From JAVEDQ01 sp963783105 (lineage in GTDB: Bacteria > Actinomycetota > Actinomycetes > Frankiales > Frankiaceae): a stretch of DNA of 64,000 nucleotides. Shown one piece after another: positions 40,639 through 48,381 of the stretch. The first letter of the stretch is position 1, and each line of letters opens with the position of its first letter. A program made the translations under genes and the position numbers. The notes beneath the pieces are model-generated. The model saw nothing but the letters and a program-made list of their open reading frames with translations, did not search any database and had not been told where the DNA came from. The stretch is from assembly GCA_963783105.1 (NCBI GenBank), contig CAWAMI010000003.1, positions 682,001 to 746,000 of the forward strand, written 5' to 3'.

Positions 40639-41091
40639 TCAGGGGCAGAGGCCGGTCGAGAGACCGCCCTGCGCCGAGTACTTGTAGTTCTGCTGCTTGC
40701 CGTCCGGGTTGGTCAACGCGACGCACCAGCTGTCGGACTTGTCCAGGTTGGCCGACGCGTTCGCCGCCGGCACCGCGGTGCCGCTGCTCAGCTTGATCGC
40801 GCCGCTGGTGTACGTGCCCGCGCCAGCCTCCTTGACGACGATCGAACCCGGTGTGGACGTGTCCAGCGTCAGGGTGCCGGTGCCGTCGACGAAGTAGGTC
40901 GCGATCTCCTTGCCGACGGTCGAGACGTCGGCCTTCGTGGAGGTGTCGCGGCCCTTCGCCCGCTGGCTCAGGAAGACCGGGATGGCGATGGCGGCCAGGA
41001 TCCCGATGATGATCATGACGACCAGGAGCTCGATAAGGGTGAAGCCACCCTCGTTCTCCTCCCGGGCCTTGTGCAGACGAGCAGCCAGCAT
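40639..41091 (-). CDS. pilA: type IV major pilin, duplicated copy A
   Basis: 150-residue prepilin. Leader LAARLHKAREENEGG, then FTLIELLVVMIIIGILAAIA with glutamate-5. The globular domain has VDGTGTLTLDTSTPGSIVVK and a C-terminal cysteine pair in SWCVALTNPDG and STGLCP. It differs from copy B by one residue (Asp for Asn in TNPDGKQQ). The ATG at 41091 has GGAG 8 bases upstream. Upstream sequence is unlike copy B and lacks the riboswitch, so the two copies may be expressed differently. Confidence 0.94.
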   Translation of the reverse strand: MLAARLHKAREENEGGFTLIELLVVMIIIGILAAIAIPVFLSQRAKGRDTSTKADVSTVGKEIATYFVDGTGTLTLDTSTPGSIVVKEAGAGTYTSGAIKLSSGTAVPAANASANLDKSDSWCVALTNPDGKQQNYKYSAQGGLSTGLCP

Positions 41092-41231
41092 GACGTTTCT
41101 CCAACTGGTCGAGGACTTTTCGGTGCCCGCTGCACCGCTGTTGTTTCTTTTCGGCCCGTAGAGGGGCGTGACTTTAGAAGTCCGAACGGGGAATTCCTGC
41201 CTTCGTCCTGCCGTTGGCAGGAAAAGAGGTC

Positions 41232-41259
41232 GGGGCGGCATCCCGAAGGATGCCGCCCC
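41232..41259 (-). terminator. terminator hairpin, copy 2 (pilin 3)
   Basis: Same 12-bp stem and TTCG loop as at 40593-40620, 639 bp away, 18 bp after the second pilin stop. On the minus strand it is followed by GACCTCTTTTCC. Confidence 0.88.
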
Positions 41260-41277
41260 GACTCGGTCAGGTACTGA

Positions 41278-41730
41278 TCAGGGGCAGAGGCCGGTCGAGA
41301 GACCGCCCTGCGCCGAGTACTTGTAGTTCTGCTGCTTGCCGTTCGGGTTGGTCAACGCGACGCACCAGCTGTCGGACTTGTCCAGGTTGGCCGACGCGTT
41401 CGCCGCCGGCACCGCGGTGCCGCTGCTCAGCTTGATCGCGCCGCTGGTGTACGTGCCCGCGCCAGCCTCCTTGACGACGATCGAACCCGGTGTGGACGTG
41501 TCCAGCGTCAGGGTGCCGGTGCCGTCGACGAAGTAGGTCGCGATCTCCTTGCCGACGGTCGAGACGTCGGCCTTCGTGGAGGTGTCGCGGCCCTTCGCCC
41601 GCTGGCTCAGGAAGACCGGGATGGCGATGGCGGCCAGGATCCCGATGATGATCATGACGACCAGGAGCTCGATAAGGGTGAAGCCACCCTCGTTCTCCTC
41701 CCGGGCCTTGTGCAGACGTGCAGCCAGCAT
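41278..41730 (-). CDS. pilA: type IV major pilin, duplicated copy B
   Basis: 150-residue prepilin identical to copy A except for Asn in TNPNGKQQ. It has the same leader, FTLIELLVVMIIIGILAAIA helix and C-terminal cysteine pair. The ATG follows AAGGAGAGG by 7 bases; that ribosome site can fold into ACCTC/GAGGT. A candidate c-di-GMP riboswitch lies about 40-115 bases upstream, so this is probably the regulated copy. Confidence 0.94.
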   Translation of the reverse strand: MLAARLHKAREENEGGFTLIELLVVMIIIGILAAIAIPVFLSQRAKGRDTSTKADVSTVGKEIATYFVDGTGTLTLDTSTPGSIVVKEAGAGTYTSGAIKLSSGTAVPAANASANLDKSDSWCVALTNPNGKQQNYKYSAQGGLSTGLCP

Positions 41731-41760
41731 GGTGCGACCTCTCCTTGAGGTACGGGAGCC

Positions 41761-41845
41761 GGTCCCGTGGCAACTCTGGCGAACCCCGAGGGGTCCCAGC
41801 GCTTTGCGACCCCGCCTCGCGACGGGTGTGCCGTTTCAGGCCCGG
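41761..41845 (-). promoter_or_regulatory. candidate cyclic-di-GMP-I (GEMM) riboswitch upstream of pilin copy B
   Basis: On the minus strand: GGCACACC, then a hairpin CCCGTC-GCGA-GGCGGG with a GNRA loop, then GGTCGCAAAGC, a second hairpin GGGACC/GGTTC, then GCCAGAGTTGCC. The order and spacing fit the GEMM-I pattern GGCAAACC, GNRA-capped P2, GGACGCAAAGCC, P3, AGCC-GGUUGCC. GGCA and TGCC close P1. Downstream ACGGGA/TCCCGT and ACCTC/GAGGT hairpins include the ribosome site. Identified by eye from remembered consensus. Confidence 0.65.
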
Positions 41846-41968
41846 TTGCCGGCTCGAACTTTGATAACGCTGATGTCGGAGTGCTCGGCCGCCACCTTGA
41901 CCGGCGGATCTCCTTCTCACCCGAACGGGTCACGCCGGTCCGCCGACGGGGCAAGGCAGACTTGGGGC

Positions 41969-42478
41969 GTGCGCTCCCTGACCGGGCGTCTGCTCGCGGC
42001 GACGCCGGGGTTGGTCGACCCCAACTTCGTGCGCACGGTCGTGTTGATGCTGGCGCACAGCGAGGACGGCGCGCTCGGAATCGTGCTGAACCGGCCGGGC
42101 GGCCTCAGGGTCGGTGAGGTACTCCCCCGGTGGGAGGGCCTGGCCGCCGCTCCGGACGCCGTCTTCGTGGGCGGGCCGGTGCAGCCGGACACCGCGCTGT
42201 GTCTCGGCGAGACGTCGGACGGGTGGCGGACCCTGGACGTCGACGAGGACCCGGCACTGGCCGAGGTGACACGCATCCGCCTGCTGGCCGGCTACGCGGG
42301 ATGGACCGCCGAGCAGCTCGAGATGGAGATCGACGCCGGCGGCTGGTACGTGCTCGACGCGACGATCGACGACGTCTTCACCGACCGTCCGGAGGACCTG
42401 TGGAGAGAGGTCTTGCGCCGTCAGGGCGGACGCGTCTCCTGGGCATCGACCGCACCCGAGGACCCTCGGCAGAACTGA
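41969..42478 (+). CDS. YqgE/AlgH family protein (DUF179)
   Basis: 169-residue conserved protein. It has the family pattern SLTGRLLAATPGLVDPNFVR, GIVLNRPGG, FVGGPVQPDTALCL, RLLAGYAGWTAEQLEMEI and WYVLDA. The biochemical role is not established. The GTG at 41969 is the family start. It is divergent from the pilins and lies inside the pilus locus on the opposite strand, with no obvious pilus link. Confidence 0.92.
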   Translation: MRSLTGRLLAATPGLVDPNFVRTVVLMLAHSEDGALGIVLNRPGGLRVGEVLPRWEGLAAAPDAVFVGGPVQPDTALCLGETSDGWRTLDVDEDPALAEVTRIRLLAGYAGWTAEQLEMEIDAGGWYVLDATIDDVFTDRPEDLWREVLRRQGGRVSWASTAPEDPRQN

Positions 42479-42479
42479 C

Positions 42480-43243
42480 GTGTCGGCCCTGCCAGCTGCG
42501 GTGCAGGAGTACCTCGGCACCCTGACGAACCGCCTCCGCTCGGCGCTGGGCGAGGACCTGATCGCCGTCACCCTCACCGGATCGGCCGCGCTCGACGCCT
42601 TCGATCAGCGAACCAGCGACCTCGACGTGGCGGCCGTCTGCGCCGATGACGTCGACGTGGAACGACGGCGATCCCTGTCGGCTCGCCTGCAGCATCGGGC
42701 GCTCCCCTGCCCCGTCCGCGGACTCGAGTTCGTCCTCTATCCCGAGTCGACCGCGCAAGGCGGGGGCGGGGAGCCGGGATTCCTGCTCGAGGTGAACGAC
42801 GGTCCCGGCATGCCGTTTCGGCTCGCGCTGGACCCCTCCGAGCGAGTGGGCGGCGGGGGCGCCTTCTGGTACGTGATCGACCGGTCGATCCTGAGGGCCT
42901 GCGGTCGCTCCCTGTGGGGCCCGCCGCCGTCCGACGTGTACGTCGAGCCGGATCGGGAGCTCGTGTCAGGGGCCGTCGCGTCATCGGTGCGCTGGCACCT
43001 GGGCGCGTCGGTCGGAAAGAGCACGCTGACGAACTGCACGTCCGCAACACCGTCCTCAACGCCTGCCGGGGACTTCGCTGGGCGCTGACGCAGGAGTGGG
43101 CGTCCAAGCCCGAGGCCGGCCGCTGGCTCGTGAACGAGCGGAGCGAACCGGTCGTCGCGGCGATCCTGGACGGCCGCACGCCGCCCTGGGCGGCGTGCAA
43201 GGCTTTCCTCGAGCGGGTGCTCGGAGAGCTTGAGCGGCCGTGA
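42480..43243 (+). CDS. nucleotidyltransferase with AadA-like (DUF4111) C-terminus, apparent frameshift
   Basis: The polymerase-beta-type domain has the motif TLTGSAALDAFDQRTSDLDV with its two aspartates. A helical C-terminal domain follows, as in AadA aminoglycoside adenylyltransferases, with ELHVRNTVLNACRGLRWAL and PPWAACKAFLERVLGEL. The two parts are in different frames; adding one A to the AAA at about 43016-43018 gives ASVGKEHADELHVRN. Length 764 is one short of a multiple of three; corrected length is 254 residues. It begins 1 bp after yqgE. Substrate is unknown; drug resistance should not be assumed. Confidence 0.78.
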
Positions 43244-43258
43244 CGCGAGCCGACCCGC

Positions 43259-44480
43259 CTACTGGATGAGGTCGAAGATCTTGAAGATCGGCATGTACAT
43301 CGCCACGATCATCGAGCCGACCACCGCGCCGAGGAAACCGATCATCAGCGGCTCGATCAGGGCCGTGAGCGACTCCGTCGTCGCCTCGACCTCCTGGTCG
43401 TAGAACTCGCTGATCTTGAGCAGCATCGCGTCGAGCGCGCCGGTGTCCTCACCGACGGACATCATCTGGACGACCATCATCGGGAAGACCGGGTGGTTCT
43501 TCAGCGGTCCGGCGATGCGTCTCACCGGTACGGACGCTCTCCTGCACGTCACGGATCGCCCGAGCCAGCACAACGTTGCCGGTCGTGTCGGACGACGATC
43601 TCGAGGCTCTGCAGGATGGGCACGCCGGAGCGCATCATCGTGCCGAGGTTGCGTGCGAAACGGCTCAGGGCGATCTTCTGGAACAACGGGCCGAACACCG
43701 GCGCCTTCAACTTCAGCGGGTCGACGACGTCGCGCACGCCCGGCTTGTGCTTGATCTTCCGCCAGACGATGAGACCGACGATGGCCAACACGATGAGGAC
43801 CGGGAAGTAGGTGCGCAGGACCCCGGAGAGCATGACGAGGACACGCGTCGGGAACGGCAGCGTTCCGCCGAGATCCTTGAACATCTTGCTGAAGATCGGA
43901 ACGATGAACAGCAGCATGCCGAGACCGCGAGAATGGCCATGACGAACACCACGACCGGATAGGTCATCGCGGACTTCACCTTGCCCCGCAGCTTGACCTC
44001 GGCCTCGTAGTTCTCGGCGATCTGCAGGAGCACCGCGTCGAGGAAGCCGCCGATCTCGCCGGCCTTGCACATGTTCACCATCAGCGGCGGGAACACGTCC
44101 GGCGAGTGCTTCGACATCGCCATCGAGAGCGAGTTGCCGGTCTCGACCTCGTTGCGTACCTCGGCCAGGACCTTGGCGAGTTCCTTGCTCTCGGTCTGCT
44201 CGGCGAGGATCGACAGCGCACGGAGCAGCGAGAGCCCGCTGTTGATCATCGTGGCGAACTGCCGCGACATGACCGCGAGGTCCTTGAGCGTGACTTTCTT
44301 CTTCCCGAAGCCCGGGATCGTGATCTCGGTGTTGAGCCCGGCCTTGTGCTCGCTGATGCTCATCGGGGCGTAGCCCATGCCCTTGAGCTTGGCCGCGACC
44401 AGCGCCGGGGACTCCGCCTCGAGCGTGCCGTTGATCATCTTGCCGGCACGGTCGCGGACCGAGTAGGCGTACGTCGTCAT
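43259..44480 (-). CDS. pilC: type IV pilus platform protein PilC, with three apparent frameshifts
   Basis: Inner-membrane platform of the GspF/PilC family. It starts TTYAYSVRDRAGKMINGTLE, then LAVMSRQFATMINSGLSLLR and a matching second half GTMMRSGVPILQSLEIV and MMSVGEDTGALDAMLLKISE, ending IVAMYMPIFKIFDLIQ. Three breaks: near 43934 (one base missing in GGTCTCGGC), near 43585 (one extra in GTCGTCCGAC) and near 43527 (one extra in GAGACGCATC). Repaired, they read AVLGMLLFIV, EIVxDTTGNVVLA and GExIAGPLKNHP. Net length is one over a multiple of three; corrected length is 406 residues. Confidence 0.85.
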
Positions 44481-44502
44481 GGTGGTCTTTCGCCTTCGCT
44501 CG

Positions 44503-46069
44503 TCAGGCCCGGCCGCAGAGCCGGTTGAAGTCCTCGATGTGGTGGCACTTCTCGATACCGGTCTGGTAGGAGATCCGGCCGGTCTTCACCAGGTCGGCGA
44601 GGTGCTGGTCCATCGTCTGCATGCCGAACTTCGACCCGGCCTGCAGCGAGGAGTAGATCTGGTGCGTCTTGCCCTCCCGGATGAGGTTGCGGATCGCCGG
44701 GGTCGCCACGAGCACCTCGCAGGCCACGATGCGGCCCTTGCCGTCGTAGGTGCGCGCGAGCGTCTGGCACACGACGCCCTGCAGCGCGCCGGCTAGCTGC
44801 ACGCGGACCTGCTGCTGCTGGTGCGGCGGGAACACGTCGATCACTCGGTCGATGGTCTGGGCAGCGTCCTGCGTGTGCAGGGTCGCGAACACCAGGTGGC
44901 CGGTCTCGGCCGCCGTGAGCGCGACGGAGATCGTCTCCAGGTCACGCATCTCCCCGACAAGGATGATGTCCGGGTCCTGACGCAGCACGTGCTTCAGCGC
45001 GTTCTGGAAGGAGTGCGTGTCCTCCCCCACCTCGCGTTGGTTGACCAGCGACGACTGGTGGCTGTGCAGGAACTCGATCGGATCCTCGCAGGTCATGATG
45101 TGGTCGCGTCGCTGGCGGTTGGCCAGGTCGACGAGGCTCGCGAGGGTGGTGGACTTGCCGGATCCGGTGGGCCCGGTGACGAGCACGAAGCCACGCGGAA
45201 GCATCGCGAAGTTGGCGACGCTCGGCGGCACGCCGAGGTCCTCGAGCTTCTTGATCTCATAGGGAATCAGGCGGAAGGCGGCGCCCAGGGCGTCCCGCTG
45301 CCGGTAGAGGTTGACGCGGAACCGGGCCTTGCCCGGCACGGCGTAGGCGAAGTCGAGCTCGAGCTCCGCCTCGAACTTCTCCCGCTGCTTCTGCGTGATG
45401 ATCGCGTACATCATCTTCTGGATGACCGGCGGGGTGAGCACCGGACGGTCGTCCATCGGGTGGAGATGGCCGTTCAGCCGCAAGGTGGGGCGGGCACCCG
45501 ACGTGAGGTGGAGGTCGGAGGCCTTGCGCTCCAGAACCTCGATGAGCAGGTCGGTGAGGATGAGCTCCTCACCCTCCGACGCCGCCTCCGTGCCGCGGCT
45601 GAGGCGGGGGCCTTCGGGGCTGGCCTCGGCACCAGCCGGCGACGCCGCCGGCGACGGAATGGTGGGGGGCGGCGCGACCGCGGTGCCGGGCACAGGTGGC
45701 GGAGCGGCCGCGAGAGCCGCGGACGGCGGAATCGGAGCAGCTTGCGGCATCGCTGACGCCTGGGCGGCAGCGGCGGGCTGCGGTGCGGCGGGCTGCCGGC
45801 GAGGGCGTACCGGGCTGCGCCGGTACGCCGTAGCCGGGCGGGGGCAGCTGCGAGAGCGGAACGCCGGCGGAGGTTGCGGCGTGCGCAGGCGACGGCGCGA
45901 CCGGAATGCCGACCGAGGGGGCCGTCGCGCCCGACGGAAGCGGTGCGCCGTACGAGCCTGCTGCAGGGCCGCTCCTTGGCGGCGCCAGCGACGGGATCTG
46001 CAGCGATGCACTCTGTCCGGGCCACGCCACGTCGTCCCGCTGCTCTGAACCGTCGTTGCTGTACTCCAC
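44503..46069 (-). CDS. pilT: type IV pilus retraction ATPase PilT, with a linker frameshift
   Basis: Hexameric ATPase of the PilT group. Motifs: Walker A in VTGPTGSGKSTTLASL, Asp box MTCEDPIEFLHSH, Walker B ILVGEMRDLETI, His box FATLHTQDAAQTIDR and the retraction signature AIRNLIREGKTHQIYSS. An unusual Pro/Ala-rich extension of about 165 residues precedes it, beginning EYSNDGSEQRDDVAWPGQSA. The GTG at 46069 has GGAGG upstream. Its frame joins the ATPase frame if one G is dropped at about 45796-45799 (SPQPAAPQP). Length 1567 is one over a multiple of three; corrected length is 521 residues. Confidence 0.9.
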
Positions 46070-46082
46070 GATTCCTCCGTCC

Positions 46083-46100
46083 GCGCGGGACGTCCCGCGC
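46083..46100. promoter_or_regulatory. 18-bp perfect palindrome between pilT and the minor pilins
   Basis: GCGCGGGACGTCCCGCGC lies 14 bp before the pilT start and 94 bp before the divergent minor-pilin start. It may be an operator serving both directions or an RNA hairpin in the pilT leader. No known regulator is recognised. Confidence 0.55.
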
Positions 46101-46193
46101 CTGAAGCATGGATCGGCGGCACCCGGGGGTTGCTTGAGCTGGCGTCACCGGGTTGCCACTTCAGTCGCCTGCCCAGAACCCGATACACGGAAG

Positions 46194-47627
46194 GTGACCT
46201 CGCGCGATCGGACAAGCCGCCGGCGGCTGCCGCGCGCCCGCACCTTCTTCGACGTGCGGCGGCGGCGGGCCCTGTCAGCCGACGACGGTTTCACCATTGT
46301 CGAGGTGACCGTCGCGATGGTCATCTTCGCGCTGATCGCGGCCTCGGTCATCGGCCTCGTCATCCAGTCGCTGGCGACCAGCACCGACAGCCGGCGGCGG
46401 GTCGCAGCCACGAGTCTGGCCGCCCGCGAGATCGACATCGTGCGCGGTCAGTTCATGAGCGCCGCGGTGGACCAGGGTCCGCAGTCGGTCGCGCTCGGCC
46501 GGGTCGTGAACAGCAATCCCCTGGCCGGTGGCACCGTCGGCGCCCCGCTCGTCCTGGACGGGACGGCCTACACCGTGACCCGGACGGCGCAGTGGCAGTC
46601 GCAGGGCGCCACCGCCAGCGCATGTGACGGTGGGGCGAGTGGACAGCTCGCCTACCTGCGGGTGAGCGTGTCGGTCACGTGGCCGAAGATGCGCTCGGTT
46701 CGCCCCGTCATCTCCAACACGCTGCTCACCCCGCGGATCGGCACGTTCGACTCGGCGACCGGTCACGTGCCCGTGAAGCTCATCGACGCCGCCGGCAACC
46801 CGACTGCCGGCCAGGTCGTCACGCTCACCGGTCCGTCCGGTACCGCCACCCAGACCACCTCCGCCGACGGCTGCGCCTTCTTCGGCTTCCTCACGCCCGG
46901 CAGCTACACGGCGTCTGTGAGCGCGTCCGGCTACGTCGACAACAACTGGAACCCGACCGCCACCGGGACTCGGACCGTCACCGCAGGTGCCGTCGCCCAG
47001 ACCCTCACGTTCGCCTACGCACCCGCAACGACGCTGACGACAACGGCGACGGTTCGCACCGGCTACTCCGTCCCGGCCGGACTCGGCTACACCGCCTACA
47101 ACACGGGCCTGTCGACGGCATATCGGACGAAAATCCTCGGCACCCGCGGCGCGAGCTCGACGGACATGATCTGGCCGTATACCGACGGGATCACCACGTG
47201 GGCAGGCACCTGCCTCGACGCCGACCCGCAGGCGTACAGCTCGACCGGCCGCGGCTCCCCCGTGGCGACGACGCCAGGGGGAACGGCCAGCGCCGCACCG
47301 GCGCTGCAGCCGGTCGACGTCCGCGTGACGAAGACGGGCGTGGCCGTCGCCAACGCACAGGTCTACGCCGTCCACGCGACCGACGCCGCGTGCGCCGGGC
47401 CCGTCACCGACCCGACGGGTGGCACAGCCGGCGACGCCCTGACGCTGCCGAAGACCGACGCGACCGGCACGAGCAAGGTGGGGATCCCACTGGGCAGATG
47501 GACGTTCAAGGTGCGCTACCAGCCGGGTGGTCCGTCGACCGCAGCCACCTACACCTACGCCATGCCGAGTGCGCTGGCCCCGGTCGGCACCGGCACGCCC
47601 CCGGTCTACACGGTGGCGATCCCGTGA
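46194..47627 (+). CDS. minor prepilin with carboxypeptidase-regulatory-like domain
   Basis: About 477-residue pseudopilin. A basic leader ends SADDG before FTIVEVTVAMVIFALIAASV, with glutamate at mature position 5. After a pilin-like region (about 60-180), VKLIDAAGNPTAGQVVTLTG and TSADGCAFFGFLTPGSYTAS form a beta-sandwich of the carboxypeptidase-regulatory type; a second related domain is near the C-terminus. Probably a tip or adhesive subunit. Start is uncertain: the GTG at 46194 has GGAAG directly before it; a GTG at 46254 is possible. GTGA overlap with the next gene. Confidence 0.8.
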   Translation: MTSRDRTSRRRLPRARTFFDVRRRRALSADDGFTIVEVTVAMVIFALIAASVIGLVIQSLATSTDSRRRVAATSLAAREIDIVRGQFMSAAVDQGPQSVALGRVVNSNPLAGGTVGAPLVLDGTAYTVTRTAQWQSQGATASACDGGASGQLAYLRVSVSVTWPKMRSVRPVISNTLLTPRIGTFDSATGHVPVKLIDAAGNPTAGQVVTLTGPSGTATQTTSADGCAFFGFLTPGSYTASVSASGYVDNNWNPTATGTRTVTAGAVAQTLTFAYAPATTLTTTATVRTGYSVPAGLGYTAYNTGLSTAYRTKILGTRGASSTDMIWPYTDGITTWAGTCLDADPQAYSSTGRGSPVATTPGGTASAAPALQPVDVRVTKTGVAVANAQVYAVHATDAACAGPVTDPTGGTAGDALTLPKTDATGTSKVGIPLGRWTFKVRYQPGGPSTAATYTYAMPSALAPVGTGTPPVYTVAIP

Positions 47628-48379
47628 CCGAGTGGTTCCGAAGGCGCGGCAAGGAGTCCGGCGTCGACGACCGCAGCGAGGCCGGACTCACGCTTGTCGA
47701 GCTGCTCGTCACCTCGATGCTGCTGAGCCTCATCGCGATCGTCGTGACCAGCTTCGCCATCAACACGTGGCGCGACACCAGCATGGTGACCACCCGCGTC
47801 AACGACGTCGACCAGGCACAGATCGCGGTGAACGCGACAACCCGGGCGCTTCGGACGGCCGTCCGTCCGTCTGTGGTCTCCGGGATCGCCAGCAGTGATT
47901 CGGCGCTGACCTCAGCCTCGAAATTCAAGATCGATTTCTACTCGAACACCGGCCCCGCCTCCTCGCCTGAGCGGGTCTTGCTCACCGCCGCCTGGGACAG
48001 CACTCGCCGCCAGGCCGTGCTGACCGAGCGCCGGCAGGCGCCGGATGCCGGGTCCGCCCCGAACTATCGCTACACCGCCTGCACGGTGGGCGCAGCCGGT
48101 TGCGCCATCAAGGTGATCCCGCGCGTGCAGGGCCTCAACTGGCCCTCGGCGACCACGTTTCCCAGCACCCCGATCTTCCGGTACTTCGACAACACCGGAA
48201 CGGAGCTCGTCGGGCCAGGGACCGACCCGACGGACCCCGGTGCCCTGACCGCAGCCCAGCGGACGAAGGTCGCGGCGATCGAGTTCACGCTATCCGTCCG
48301 CACCAAGGACACGAGCCGCCTCGGTTCCTCGACCCTCGTCAACCGGATCTTCCTGCCCAACAGCCTGACGGGTTCCTGA
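47624..48379 (+). CDS. minor prepilin, PilW/PulJ-like
   Basis: 251 residues. Basic leader ending RSEAG, cleavage before LTLVELLVTSMLLSLIAIVV with glutamate-5, then a globular domain with one cysteine pair (YTACTVGAAGCAIK). Position after the PilV-like gene and before the PilX-like gene matches minor-pilin clusters that prime pilus assembly. Start codon GTG overlaps the upstream stop. Confidence 0.82.
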   Translation: MTEWFRRRGKESGVDDRSEAGLTLVELLVTSMLLSLIAIVVTSFAINTWRDTSMVTTRVNDVDQAQIAVNATTRALRTAVRPSVVSGIASSDSALTSASKFKIDFYSNTGPASSPERVLLTAAWDSTRRQAVLTERRQAPDAGSAPNYRYTACTVGAAGCAIKVIPRVQGLNWPSATTFPSTPIFRYFDNTGTELVGPGTDPTDPGALTAAQRTKVAAIEFTLSVRTKDTSRLGSSTLVNRIFLPNSLTGS

Positions 48380-48381
48380 TC

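Larger units (their letters stand above)
40584..41731. repeat. tandem duplication of a pilin gene plus terminator (509 bp, two copies)
   Basis: 40584-41092 matches 41223-41731 with three differences I can see: 40590/41229, 40704/41343 (Asp/Asn) and 41080/41719 (silent). Each copy runs from the ATG through the terminator hairpin. The 130 bp between copies is unique. The near identity means either a recent duplication or ongoing gene conversion. Confidence 0.93.

Noticed and set aside
42480..43243. Aminoglycoside resistance gene
   Set aside because: Only the general nucleotidyltransferase motif and AadA-like helical part are visible, and there is no mobile context.
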